Source of the DNA: Shewanella sp. MBTL60-007
GTDB lineage: Bacteria; Pseudomonadota; Gammaproteobacteria; Enterobacterales; Shewanellaceae
Direction of reading: 5' to 3'
Assembly: GCF_019654915.1 (NCBI RefSeq)
Contig: NZ_BPET01000018.1
Span: forward strand, 25,728 to 89,727
Length of the DNA: 64,000 nt
Part shown: in pieces, positions 25,905-34,937 of the stretch
Numbering within the stretch: the first letter of the stretch is position 1
Layout: each line of letters begins with the position of its first letter
Notes under the pieces: model-generated
Databases searched by the model: none
The model's input: the letters and a program-made list of their open reading frames with translations, nothing else
What the model was told of the DNA's origin: nothing
Position numbers and translations under genes: made by a program

Positions 25905-26278
25905 TAGTTTGCATCCGCTGTGTTAGAGGCACCATTGAGTGCAATGCGTCCCGATGCAAAGCGCTTATCGCCATCGCTGTAGGCAAACGTAAGCTTAGCC
26001 TTGGCTGCATTGTGGCTGATGTTGAGATCTACTTGAGTGCCGGGCAACATGAGTTGTTGAAACTTTAGAACCTCTAAGGTTGCGACATCTATGGCGTACC
26101 CGAAATGCTCACAGCCGAGCTTTATCGCCCAATCGAGCTGAGTCACGCCTGGCAGTACGGGTTGCTCTGGAAAGTGGCCATTAAAATAGTCGAGATCGGC
26201 TGCAATATTGAGCCGCCAAGTCACAGAGTCTTGGTTCTTGCTGCAACTGATGATGGTGGGCAATTTAGATCTAATCAT
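25904..26278 (-). CDS. apeI: ApeI-type hotdog dehydratase
   Basis: 124 residues. The FabZ/ApeI-like core reads YFNGHFPEQPVLPGVTQLDWAI, with the conserved His in the NGHFP motif and the PVLPGV turn. In studied systems ApeI is the main dehydratase, acting with ApeK or ApeP on 3-hydroxyacyl-ACP. Overlaps the ligase gene by 4 bases (ATGA). Confidence 0.92.
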   Translation of the reverse strand: MIRSKLPTIISCSKNQDSVTWRLNIAADLDYFNGHFPEQPVLPGVTQLDWAIKLGCEHFGYAIDVATLEVLKFQQLMLPGTQVDLNISHNAAKAKLTFAYSDGDKRFASGRIALNGASNTADAN

Positions 26279-27654
26279 TTGCTCTTAAACTTATCGATAT
26301 CGAATAGGGCTAACATGCTAGATTGAACACGCTTCCCCTGCTGATCCAGTGGCAGCTGTTCTACATAGCGCCAACGTCTAGGTAGGGTGACTCGTTCAAA
26401 CTGTGACAACAGGTGATTTTTCAGTTGGTTATTGAGTGCCAACTTGCCATTTGCTTCGAGTTGTTCCATCCCTTGGGCTGAAAGCTCAATGGCTGCGCCG
26501 AGCTGCACTCTAGGCTGTTCGAGCATCACCAGCGCGGCTTTAGCCACATAAGGGTGACTCTCTAACAGTGACTCCATCTGCACCAGCGACAAGCGCTTCT
26601 CTTCCACCTTGATAATTCGGTCTAAGCGGCCTTGAAGGGTAAATTTACCATTGGCGTGCAGGTCAATTTTATCATCGCATTTTAGCCATTCACTATCTGG
26701 CAGGTAGGGCGATTTGAGTACTAGTGCACCATCGCTTGGATCTTGCTGGATCTCAATTGGCGCAAAAGCTTGCCAGTCTGCGTTAGGCTGGTGTTGACGA
26801 CGATAGGCTATACCACCGGTTTCGGTGCTGCCAAACACCTCTATCGGTGCCTGCCCATAGCAATGTGCCACGGCTTTAGACGCATCAAAACTTAACGGCC
26901 CGCCAGAACTAAAGACTAAACTCGGTGCACGCAGTTGACGCTCGTTATCGAGCGCGTCGGGCAATCGAGACAATTGGGCCGGACTACTGATCAAACACAG
27001 ATTTGGAAATAGGTTGGCGTAATAGTTTAAGGTCTCAGGGTATTCGACCAGATCGCTTAGGAATGGGCGACTCGCCGCCAGAGGCCAAAGGATCTTAAAC
27101 AGGAGACCGTAAATATGCTGATGAGAGACGGTTGAGATGACGCTGCAGTGGGGCAGGTGCTCGGCAAAAGTCTGCTCTAGTACGCTGACTTCGGCATCGA
27201 GCTGCTCGATAGATTTTACGACTCGCTTAGGCTTTCCGCTGCTACCTGAGGTGAATAGAACTAGCTCACCTAAGTCATTGGTTTGCGGCCATTCACTCGC
27301 GGGTGGGTTGAGATCTTTATCGAGACGCAAGAATGCTTTGCCTTCACAGATGGGCATATCGGAGAGTACGCCATCGAACTCGTGGGTCAGTTGGCTCAAG
27401 GTTCCCGCTTGTCTGTTTGCGGGCAGTACAACCTGCTTCCCCGCGAGTAATCCTGCACACAGTCCAACGGCAAACAGATCGCTGCTATCGCAACATAGCA
27501 GCCAACGCTGGGAGTCAGAGTCAATGAGTTGCTGTTGCAGCTGGGCGACTTGGGCGGTAAATGCAGAACCCGTCACGATATCGTGATGATTGAAGCTAAT
27601 TAGCTGCTGAGCAGCTGGGCCTTGGCAGAGCCAAGATTTAAGGAGATCCGTCAT
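26275..27654 (-). CDS. apeH: AMP-dependent acyl-ACP ligase (ApeH-like)
   Basis: 459 residues from the ATG at 27654, which overlaps the upstream stop by 4 bases; an in-frame start 11 codons earlier is less likely. ANL-family motifs: P-loop LFTSGSSGKPKRVVKS, EVFGSTETGG (A5) and LQGRLDRIIKVEEKRLS (A8 hinge). It activates an aryl carboxylic acid and loads it on the acyl carrier protein, which links directly to the ammonia-lyase product. Confidence 0.9.
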   Translation of the reverse strand: MTDLLKSWLCQGPAAQQLISFNHHDIVTGSAFTAQVAQLQQQLIDSDSQRWLLCCDSSDLFAVGLCAGLLAGKQVVLPANRQAGTLSQLTHEFDGVLSDMPICEGKAFLRLDKDLNPPASEWPQTNDLGELVLFTSGSSGKPKRVVKSIEQLDAEVSVLEQTFAEHLPHCSVISTVSHQHIYGLLFKILWPLAASRPFLSDLVEYPETLNYYANLFPNLCLISSPAQLSRLPDALDNERQLRAPSLVFSSGGPLSFDASKAVAHCYGQAPIEVFGSTETGGIAYRRQHQPNADWQAFAPIEIQQDPSDGALVLKSPYLPDSEWLKCDDKIDLHANGKFTLQGRLDRIIKVEEKRLSLVQMESLLESHPYVAKAALVMLEQPRVQLGAAIELSAQGMEQLEANGKLALNNQLKNHLLSQFERVTLPRRWRYVEQLPLDQQGKRVQSSMLALFDIDKFKSK

Positions 27655-28199
27655 GACTTTTTCAACCAAAATGTTCTGTATAACCATTCGCCACCAAGTA
27701 GCGACCCGATAAGCAGATAGGCGATCAGCCCGTTATAAAGCGTCCATGTTTCTAGACTGGCATAGAGTGCGGTATAAAGCGCCATTGCGCCATTAAAGAT
27801 AAACAAACCGCACCAAACTAAGGTAACAGTCTTGAGGTAGCCGATTGCCTCATCGGGCAGTTCTGGCTCCTTTAATCTCGCCAGCCTCTCTATCATGCTG
27901 GGCCCACGCCTTAGTGAATAGCCAAAAAGCGCCAGCATGGTGAGGTTTATCACTACTGGATAGAAGAGTAGCCAGTGATTTTCTTTGGCTACAAAACTAC
28001 CAGCCGTTAAACCTATACCCACAAGGAGCGGCAGCATAAGCGCCTTTACTTGCTGCTGTTGCAGCACCAGTCGTAGGACCAAGACCGCGCACAATGCGAG
28101 TGCTATGCTGCCAGCAGGCAAATAGTGTAGACCAAAATAGACCGCCAGCGGGTAGCCTATTACCACAAGGGTCGTCACTATTTGCAGGATTAATCGCAT
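27651..28199 (-). CDS. COG4648-type inner membrane protein (ApeG-like)
   Basis: 182 residues with five or six hydrophobic helices and few charged loops (RRGPSMIERLARLKEPELPDEAIGYLKTVT is the largest). Membrane proteins of this kind sit between the carrier protein and ligase genes of aryl-polyene clusters. Function unknown. TAATG overlap with the acyl carrier protein gene upstream, ATGA overlap with the ligase gene downstream. Confidence 0.82.
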   Translation of the reverse strand: MRLILQIVTTLVVIGYPLAVYFGLHYLPAGSIALALCAVLVLRLVLQQQQVKALMLPLLVGIGLTAGSFVAKENHWLLFYPVVINLTMLALFGYSLRRGPSMIERLARLKEPELPDEAIGYLKTVTLVWCGLFIFNGAMALYTALYASLETWTLYNGLIAYLLIGSLLGGEWLYRTFWLKKS

Positions 28200-28447
28200 T
28201 ACTCTTTAACTAAGCCTTCGATAGCCGACACAACGTCATCTACGGTTCTCACCGCTTTAAACTCTTCAGGCTTAATCTTTTTGCCTGTCATCTGTTGTAG
28301 CTTAATCACCAAATCGACAGCATCGATGCTGTCTAGATCTAGCTCTTCATACAGAGAAGCTTCTAGGGTGATATCTTCTGCGTCAATCTCGAATTCTTCG
28401 ACGAGGATCTCTGTCAACATTTCAAGGATCTGTTCACGACTTTGCAT
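28199..28447 (-). CDS. apeF: Acyl carrier protein (ApeF-like)
   Basis: 82 residues. Phosphopantetheine attachment Ser in ELDLDSIDAVDLVIKLQ. Acidic helical protein of normal ACP length. One of two tandem carrier proteins, 8 bases after the other. Confidence 0.92.
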   Translation of the reverse strand: MQSREQILEMLTEILVEEFEIDAEDITLEASLYEELDLDSIDAVDLVIKLQQMTGKKIKPEEFKAVRTVDDVVSAIEGLVKE

Positions 28448-28455
28448 ACTTCCCC

Positions 28456-28710
28456 CTAGACCCGCTGTGACTCAATGAAACTGACCAAGCTGGCAACGCT
28501 ATAGAAATGCTGTTTTGTTGCATCTGAGTTTGCTTCAATCTTCACATCAAATTGCTTTTTGATGGCAAGGCCAAGCTCCAATGCATCGATAGAGTCGAGT
28601 CCAAGGCCTTCACCAAATAGCGGTGCCTGTGAGTCGATATCTTCAATGCTGACGTCTTCAAGGTCGAGACAGTCAATGATTAGTTGTTTTACTTCGTTAT
28701 CTAGGCTCAT
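28456..28710 (-). CDS. apeE: Acyl carrier protein (ApeE-like)
   Basis: 84 residues. Phosphopantetheine Ser in GEGLGLDSIDALELGLAI. In studied systems the two carrier proteins hold the starter and the growing chain. Its start overlaps the acyltransferase stop by 4 bases (ATGA). Confidence 0.92.
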   Translation of the reverse strand: MSLDNEVKQLIIDCLDLEDVSIEDIDSQAPLFGEGLGLDSIDALELGLAIKKQFDVKIEANSDATKQHFYSVASLVSFIESQRV

Positions 28711-29540
28711 AAGTATCTATCTAATTGTTGTTTATAATAATTTTCTAGGTCACGAGTCATCTGTCGTGCCATTTTTGCATCGCCGCCTGCACAGGCATCA
28801 TAACGTAAATAGGGGAGTGTTTCGCCTATTTCGATATGCATGCCTATGGTTCGTCTAGGCAGCTGATACCAAGCCTGCTGCTTACTGAGTCCAACAGTAT
28901 TGGTTTTCAGAAATACAGGCAATAGGTCGCTTCGTGTTCTCAGGGTGATATTGGCGGCCCCACGTGCAAAGGGGTTCACTTTTTCACCTATGACAGTGCG
29001 GGTTCCCTCGGGGAAAATAATTAAATTCGTGCCGCGTTCAAGTACCGATTTGCAGTCCTCCAATAGCAGCTCTGCCCCGCGGTTGGGAATGTAACCCGCA
29101 CAAGAGACTACCCCTCTTAAAAAGGGGTTGCGCCATAGCCCTTGCTTAACGATACAGCCTGCATTTGGCATCAAGCTGATAAGCACGACCACATCGACTA
29201 AGGTGGGATGATTTGCAGTGACTATCACGCCTTTTGCATCGCGAAGACGACTCAAGTCTCCATGACTGACATTAATCACGCCAGCCCAGGTGAGCATTTT
29301 TACGAATCCTTTAAACATAATGTGTACGGCGCGCTGTACCCGCTCGATACGCTGCTGGGGCGTACCAGGCCAGAATCGCAGGATGGGCAGGATAGTAAGC
29401 GAACTTAAAAGGCCACCAAGGCCGAAGGCGATATAGCAAGCGGTGCCGCCAAGCCAGCGTGGCACATAGGCCAAGCCAGTTAACTTAGGTGCGAGAGGTT
29501 GGGCTCTCTGGGATGATTTACTTGCTAAAGACTTAGTCAT
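28707..29540 (-). CDS. Lysophospholipid-type acyltransferase (LPLAT/PlsC)
   Basis: 277 residues. One N-terminal membrane helix, then PlsC motifs: NHPTLVDVVV (His-x4-Asp, motif I), GYIPNRGAE (motif II) and FPEGTRT (motif III). By position it corresponds to the ApeD-type acyltransferase. It likely transfers an acyl or polyene chain during assembly of the lipid product. Its ATG overlaps the end of the upstream gene by 8 bases. Confidence 0.88.
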   Translation of the reverse strand: MTKSLASKSSQRAQPLAPKLTGLAYVPRWLGGTACYIAFGLGGLLSSLTILPILRFWPGTPQQRIERVQRAVHIMFKGFVKMLTWAGVINVSHGDLSRLRDAKGVIVTANHPTLVDVVVLISLMPNAGCIVKQGLWRNPFLRGVVSCAGYIPNRGAELLLEDCKSVLERGTNLIIFPEGTRTVIGEKVNPFARGAANITLRTRSDLLPVFLKTNTVGLSKQQAWYQLPRRTIGMHIEIGETLPYLRYDACAGGDAKMARQMTRDLENYYKQQLDRYL

Positions 29541-30270
29541 AGCAGATTAGCTCCCAATGCCATCCCGCCAAATAACCTGAGATACTCTGCTTAGCCGCAA
29601 GGCTTGCGAGTAACTGGCCGAAACAGAGCTGCTCACGTTCATCTCTATGTTCCCGTTTGTCGGCAGTTAAGTTCAAACTCGCGATAGCACCTTGCTGGCA
29701 ATTTGCTGGAGCCAGCATAAAGGCGATGGCAATAGGCCACTCCGGTTCAGAGGAGAACTGCTGATAAACTTGTGGCACGGGCTCGTCCGCATAGGCTAAT
29801 AATAGTGGTTCAGGATCGGCGTGCAGTTGTCCAAAGGCTTCGATGAAAGCTTGAGAAAAGCTATTCTTGCACGCCGCAATGGAGGTCGAGGCAGCCTGAT
29901 TACCCGTTAAAATACTGAAAATACCACTGGCAGTGTTGTGTACCGACTGACTAAAACCAGTAGGGGATAGTGGCTGCTCGGCAACAATATCGTTAAGTAA
30001 GCCAACTGTGCGATTAATCTCGCCGTGTTGCGAGGAAAATATGCTACGGCATTGCTCAGGCGGAGCACACTGAGATACGGCTTCTAGGATGATTTTAGTG
30101 AGTTTGCTGAGTCTTCTACGCTGCATAGCAGGCACATGAGCCAGTTTTGGCACAGCTGAGCGCTGTATAGAGTCGTTTGGGGCTATGCATGGCCAATTTA
30201 ACCATTCATTGGCTTGTTGGTACTGCGGCGACCAGGCGCCCCATGAAAGAATGCTAAACTTCAAATGCAT
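29533..30270 (-). CDS. apeC: Chain-length-factor-like partial ketosynthase (ApeC-like)
   Basis: 245 residues, about half a ketosynthase. It matches the Ketoacyl-synt_2 type: SQHGEINRTVGLLNDI, then HNTASGIFSILTGNQAASTSIAACKNSF. The pattern lacks the usual two catalytic His, so it is not a stand-alone enzyme. ApeC proteins pair with ApeO as a chain-length factor. First gene of the operon; the promoter must lie in 30271-30477. Confidence 0.87.
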   Translation of the reverse strand: MHLKFSILSWGAWSPQYQQANEWLNWPCIAPNDSIQRSAVPKLAHVPAMQRRRLSKLTKIILEAVSQCAPPEQCRSIFSSQHGEINRTVGLLNDIVAEQPLSPTGFSQSVHNTASGIFSILTGNQAASTSIAACKNSFSQAFIEAFGQLHADPEPLLLAYADEPVPQVYQQFSSEPEWPIAIAFMLAPANCQQGAIASLNLTADKREHRDEREQLCFGQLLASLAAKQSISGYLAGWHWELICYD

Positions 30271-30477
30271 CGCCTTAGATCCGAATATCCTTTCGTATCA
30301 CCTTGACTGGTAAAAAGATAGTGCTGACCGACGACAGCAATTATGTCTGTAAGTGGTCAAATATAATGTTATTTAGAGCCGCTATTCTACATCATAAATG
30401 CAGGGCTTAATAAGCTCTTTTATGATACAGGTGTCGCTTAAAGGTGAGAGGGAGGTGAATAAATGTTGGCTTTGAAT

Positions 30478-30504
30478 GAGAGCCCTGTTAATTCAGGGCT
30501 CTTG
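30478..30504 (-). terminator. Hairpin terminator of the DUF3014 gene
   Basis: GAGAGCCCTG pairs with CAGGGCTCTT around a 6-base loop, 28 bases past the DUF3014 stop. The T-tract on the minus strand is poor. It insulates the aryl-polyene promoter region. Confidence 0.65.
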
Positions 30505-30531
30505 AAGAAACGATTTAACGGCTGTGATGGC

Positions 30532-31398
30532 CTAATTTAGATGCTGCTGTAACCGACGTAGTGCTGATTTTACTTTGCGTGAGTTTTCAGGTCCCATACG
30601 GATCATTAACTTCTGCGCATTTGGCAGTGCTTCAAGTTTTGGATCGACAAACTGGTAGTTTACACTCACACCATCTAGCTCGATGGGCTGTTCGATTATC
30701 GGTGCATCCAACATCACCTCAATCGCCTCCTGCATACGCTCATCGAATGAGATGTCGTTATAGCCTAGCTCGACAAATGCTTCGCTCAATAATGGCGTAA
30801 GCTCCTTGTAGGTTTTCGCTAACTCCTCATCATTGAGGCTAGCTAGGAAATCGGCATAGAGATCATATCTATGGTAACTATCAGGGTTGATGTAGGTCTT
30901 GTTGGCGATCTCCGATACGGTAAAGCTATTATTTGGTGCCTTGAGCGGGCTCACTTTGCGAGCCAGTTCGCCCTGGGCTAGGTTATCGACAAACACTACA
31001 AATTGACGCACTAGATTATTTTCAATCAATAGCGGCTCAATCGCCATACCGTCGGCAACGTCAGTAACTTTCTGGTGAACGAAGTCGTCACTCTCCGCGA
31101 GTGTTGGCAGCGGCTCGACTTGTGGAGTCTGATCGACTTCCGGTAACTGTACAGGTTCAGCTTCTATTATCACTTCAGGCTCAGGAACTGCTTCAGTTTC
31201 AAGTGGCTGTTCAGGTACAGGATCAGGAATAACCACTGGGGCTATCACTTGAGGCTCTTCGACTTTTTCATTGCCACTGAGGTAGTAGTAGCCGCCAGCA
31301 GATAGTGCCACCACAGCCACTATAGCCAAAATTGCCAGACCATTGGTGCCAGAGCTCTTCTCCTGAGGGGAAATTCTATCTTCTTGACTGAGTTGCAT
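30532..31398 (-). CDS. DUF3014 membrane-anchored protein
   Basis: 288 residues. Single transmembrane helix at about 21-41 (AILAIVAVVALSAGGYYYL), then a Pro/Glu/Val-rich linker (45-110) and a globular C-terminal domain (VSPLKAPNNSFTVSEIANKTYINPDSYHRYDLYADFLASL) typical of DUF3014. Type II topology puts the domain in the periplasm. Function unknown. Single gene. Confidence 0.85.
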   Translation of the reverse strand: MQLSQEDRISPQEKSSGTNGLAILAIVAVVALSAGGYYYLSGNEKVEEPQVIAPVVIPDPVPEQPLETEAVPEPEVIIEAEPVQLPEVDQTPQVEPLPTLAESDDFVHQKVTDVADGMAIEPLLIENNLVRQFVVFVDNLAQGELARKVSPLKAPNNSFTVSEIANKTYINPDSYHRYDLYADFLASLNDEELAKTYKELTPLLSEAFVELGYNDISFDERMQEAIEVMLDAPIIEQPIELDGVSVNYQFVDPKLEALPNAQKLMIRMGPENSRKVKSALRRLQQHLN

Positions 31399-31540
31399 TT
31401 TAACTCCTCTGCTACCGCGCAGTGATAGGACTAATAAGTAAAGTATAGCTTCAATCCATTCTGCAAAAATCCAACAGATTGTCTATAGGCTGAAGCTCTA
31501 TTAAGGATATTTAATTTCGAAAGCAGTCTAAATGAGTCGT

Positions 31541-33631
31541 TTACGCTTGTACGAATTGCTCACGATCACCTAGCCAGCGTTCGATGATGGCATCGACGCA
31601 GTCGGGCGCTTGTTGCATAACGTGGGCGGCGAGCTTCTGTACATGGGGGATAAGGGCTTGATCACGCATCAGATCGGCAATTTTCATATCGGCGATACCG
31701 GTTTGTTTGGTGCCTAATACCTCACCAGGTCCGCGGATCTCCAAGTCTTGCTGAGCAATCACAAAGCCATCGTTACTCTGCCTGAGTACACCGAGCCTTT
31801 TGGTAGCCGTTGCCGATAGTGGTGCCTTGTATAGCAGCACACAGTGGCTAGCAACGGCACCACGGCCAACTCGCCCCCTAAGTTGATGCAGTTGAGCTAG
31901 CCCTAGACGCTCGGGGTTTTCGATAATCATCAGGCTGGCGTTAGGTACGTCCACACCAACTTCGATTACCGTGGTTGCGACCAGTAAGTTGAGTTCACCA
32001 GCCTTAAAGTCGGCCATAATTTGCTGCTTTTCAGCTGGTTTCATACGGCCGTGAACTAAGCCAATTTTCAGCTCAGGCAGTGCTCGTTTCAACTCTTCGG
32101 CAGTATCTTCGGCGGCTTGGCACTCCAGCGCTTCAGATTCTTCAATCAAGGTGCAGACCCAGTAGGCTTGACGCTTATCATTTAGGGCTGCCTTGCGTAC
32201 GCGGTCGATTACCTCTTCGCGGCGCTGATCGGAAACCGCAACCGTAGTAACAGGTGTTCTACCTGGTGGCAGCTCATCGATAATCGAAGTGTCGAGATCG
32301 GCATAGGCGGTCATCGCTAAGGTGCGTGGGATAGGGGTAGCAGTCATAATTAGCTGGTGTGGATGGAAGCCCTGACTGATGCCTTTCTCTCGTAGCCCTA
32401 AACGTTGATGCACGCCAAATCTATGTTGTTCATCGATAATAATTAGCGCTAACTTATTGAATACCACCTGCTCTTGGAAGATAGCATGGGTACCAATCAC
32501 AATATGAGCGTCACCGGATTCGATATCCGCCAGCGATTGGGCTCTGGCTTTACCCTTAAGCTTACCTGCAAGCCAGCCGACCTTAAGCCCTAGAGGCTCG
32601 AACCAAGCGGAAAAGTTAATGGCATGCTGCTCTGCCAGTAGCTCGGTTGGAGCCATCATGGCGACCTGATAGCCGCTCTCAATCGCCTGTAGTGCTGCTA
32701 AGGCAGCGACTAAGGTTTTACCTGATCCAACGTCACCTTGCACGAGACGCATCATCGGCTCGTGTTTAGCCAAGTCTTGAGTAATATCGGCTACAACTCG
32801 TTGTTGCGCGCCGGTAGGCTTAAAGGGCAAAGAGGCTAAAAATGGGTTTAGTAGCTGACCTGTAGCATGCATGCTTACCGCACTGTCACGGTTACTGCGC
32901 TGACGCAGGCGAAGCATACTTAAGTTGTGCGCGAGTAACTCTTCTTGGATAAGACGTTGCTGCGCCGGATGCGTGCCTTGCTCTAGCTCGAACAATGAAA
33001 TTTGGTTATTGGGTCTATGTAGGATCTGCAGTGCCTGCTTTAAATCTAAGTTGTTTGGTTGCAGGTGTGGCGGCAGCAGCTCATGTAGGCCGCCATTATC
33101 TAACATTGCGAGTGCCTGCTCGGTGAGCTTGATCCAGCTTGCTTGCTTTAACCCTTCAGTGGTTGGGTAAACTGGCGTGAGCGTGTCACTCAGTTGCAGA
33201 TCTTCACCGGGAGCAATCAATTTATATTCAGGATGAATGATTTCTGCGTTGTGTTTGCCGCGACGGATCTCACCGTAAGCACGAATGGTCATGCCTATCT
33301 CTAGCCCGTTACGTTGAGCGACTGAGAAATTGAAAAAGCGCAGGGTTAAACTGCCACTGTCGTCGCGCACAGTGCAGGTCAGCATGCGCTTACGCCCTTG
33401 AATAATTTGGCTGGACTGAATGACGGCTTCTATGGTGCCGTAACTGCCAGGATAAAGCGAGGCAATAGGGTAGACTTGAGTACGATCCTCATAACGCAGC
33501 GGCAGGTGAAACAACAGGTCTTGCACTGTTGTAATTCCTAGCTTTGCTAATCTCTCGGCCATTTTACTGGCAACGCCCTTGAGATCGGTTATTGGAACAA
33601 GATCGAGTCTTTGCAATCTGTTAGCACTCAA
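31541..33631 (-). CDS. recG: ATP-dependent DNA helicase RecG
   Basis: About 696 residues. Remodels stalled forks and branched DNA. N-terminal wedge/OB domain (LPLRYEDRTQVYPI), Walker A GDVGSGKT, DEQH box (IIIDEQHRFGVHQR), MTATPIPRTLAM motif III, and the C-terminal LRGRVGRG motif VI. No ATG is available upstream; the frame opens at TTG 33631, and another TTG (33616) is possible, so the exact start is unsettled. Part of the gmk-rpoZ-spoT-trmH-recG neighbourhood, though separated from trmH by two unrelated genes. Confidence 0.95.
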   Translation of the reverse strand: MSANRLQRLDLVPITDLKGVASKMAERLAKLGITTVQDLLFHLPLRYEDRTQVYPIASLYPGSYGTIEAVIQSSQIIQGRKRMLTCTVRDDSGSLTLRFFNFSVAQRNGLEIGMTIRAYGEIRRGKHNAEIIHPEYKLIAPGEDLQLSDTLTPVYPTTEGLKQASWIKLTEQALAMLDNGGLHELLPPHLQPNNLDLKQALQILHRPNNQISLFELEQGTHPAQQRLIQEELLAHNLSMLRLRQRSNRDSAVSMHATGQLLNPFLASLPFKPTGAQQRVVADITQDLAKHEPMMRLVQGDVGSGKTLVAALAALQAIESGYQVAMMAPTELLAEQHAINFSAWFEPLGLKVGWLAGKLKGKARAQSLADIESGDAHIVIGTHAIFQEQVVFNKLALIIIDEQHRFGVHQRLGLREKGISQGFHPHQLIMTATPIPRTLAMTAYADLDTSIIDELPPGRTPVTTVAVSDQRREEVIDRVRKAALNDKRQAYWVCTLIEESEALECQAAEDTAEELKRALPELKIGLVHGRMKPAEKQQIMADFKAGELNLLVATTVIEVGVDVPNASLMIIENPERLGLAQLHQLRGRVGRGAVASHCVLLYKAPLSATATKRLGVLRQSNDGFVIAQQDLEIRGPGEVLGTKQTGIADMKIADLMRDQALIPHVQKLAAHVMQQAPDCVDAIIERWLGDREQFVQA

Positions 33632-33776
33632 ACACTGTAAATTTATACATATATTATCAGAGTTATAGGTTTACGCAAATTTGGCGCTTATTTGCTTGAG
33701 AGTCAAGCAGCTCAATCGGATTGTGCTAAACCCAGTTGGTCGATATAACTTGAGTATTGACTAGGGATAGAAACAA

Positions 33777-33813
33777 AAACGGCCTAAAATGCGAAGTGCA
33801 ATTTAGGCCGTTT
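33777..33813. terminator. Rho-independent terminator of the antiporter gene
   Basis: AAACGGCCTAAA (33777-33788) and TTTAGGCCGTTT (33802-33813) form a 12-bp stem, flanked by A-runs on one side and T on the other. Lies just after the antiporter stop on the minus strand. Confidence 0.8.
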
Positions 33814-33835
33814 AATACGAGCGGAATTGAGCTAA

Positions 33836-34759
33836 TTAAGCTTGTGCAACTAAATAGCCGATATAAGCCACGTAGCCAATCACCAGTAAGCCAGCTTCAC
33901 GGCGACCAATGCGTAAACCTGTGTAGGCAAATGGCAATAAGATCACTGCAAAGGCAATCATTGCGCTCCAATCTAGATTGCTGATTTCGCCACCAATAAT
34001 TGGGTGAATAAGTGCGGTAACACCTAAAATACCTAAAATATTGAATAGGTTTGAACCTACAACGTTACCAATTGCGATATCACTTTCGCCTTTTAGCGCG
34101 GCAACAATCGAGGTAACGAGTTCAGGCATACTGGTACCGATAGCCACAATGGTTAAGCCGATAATCACTTCGCTAATGCCGAATGATTTAGCTAAGGCTA
34201 CAGCGCCATCAACAAATAGAATACCGCCGCCAACCAGCATACTAATACCGATAACGATAAACAGTACCGACAACAGAGGATTTTGCTTGGTATCGGTTAC
34301 ATCATCATCGCTCTGTTTCTCGGCCGTGAAGTAGCTAAAGGTCAAGTAAGCCACAAGCAGCGCAGAAAGAATCGCACCATCCCAGAAGCTCAAGCCGCCA
34401 TCGAGTAGCAGACTCCAGAACAGTAGCGATGCCGCTATCATGATTGGAATGTCACGGCGTACCATCTGAGACTCAATCTTGATTGGGCGGATAAGTGCTG
34501 TGATACCTAAGATCAGGCCGATGTTGGCAATGTTTGAGCCAATCACGTTACCTAGTGCAATACCGCTATTGCCTGCAATGGCAGATTTTACGCTCACTGC
34601 AAGTTCAGGCGCACTGGTACCAAAGGCAACGATGGTTAAGCCAATAATTAGAGGAGTAAGCCCTAATCTAAGTGCAATTTGGCTCGCGCCTCTTACTAAG
34701 GCTTCAGCCCCTAAAGTAAGGATTAAAAAACCGCCGAGTATCGACAATAAAATAAACAT
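33836..34759 (-). CDS. Calcium/sodium antiporter (CaCA family, YrbG-like)
   Basis: 307 residues from the ATG at 34759; the longer frame to 34894 overlaps a terminator and lacks family similarity. Two homologous halves, each with the alpha-repeat signature: AFGTSAPELAVSVKSAIAGNSGIALGNVIGSN and AIGTSMPELVTSIVAALKGESDIAIGNVVGSN (key residues G-T-S-PE and GN-GSN). About ten transmembrane helices. Exchanges Na+ or H+ for Ca2+ at the inner membrane. Confidence 0.93.
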   Translation of the reverse strand: MFILLSILGGFLILTLGAEALVRGASQIALRLGLTPLIIGLTIVAFGTSAPELAVSVKSAIAGNSGIALGNVIGSNIANIGLILGITALIRPIKIESQMVRRDIPIMIAASLLFWSLLLDGGLSFWDGAILSALLVAYLTFSYFTAEKQSDDDVTDTKQNPLLSVLFIVIGISMLVGGGILFVDGAVALAKSFGISEVIIGLTIVAIGTSMPELVTSIVAALKGESDIAIGNVVGSNLFNILGILGVTALIHPIIGGEISNLDWSAMIAFAVILLPFAYTGLRIGRREAGLLVIGYVAYIGYLVAQA

Positions 34760-34884
34760 GGTTAACTCTATAAATTGGATTTTCTTGAAAGGAGGGCAAG
34801 AATAGTTTCTTTCAAAAATTGCGCAATCAAAAACTGCCTTAGCATCATTAAATTTAGTTAATTGTCTAAATTTTGGTCTAAATG

Positions 34885-34914
34885 AAAACGGCACACGTAA
34901 AAGTGTGCCGTTTT
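34885..34914 (-). terminator. Rho-independent terminator of the acyl-CoA ligase gene
   Basis: AAAACGGCACAC and GTGTGCCGTTTT form a 12-bp stem with a 6-base loop, 24 bases past the ligase stop. The A-run on the plus strand gives the U-tract on the transcript. Confidence 0.85.
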
Positions 34915-34937
34915 AGAAGATATATCTTTAGCAATTA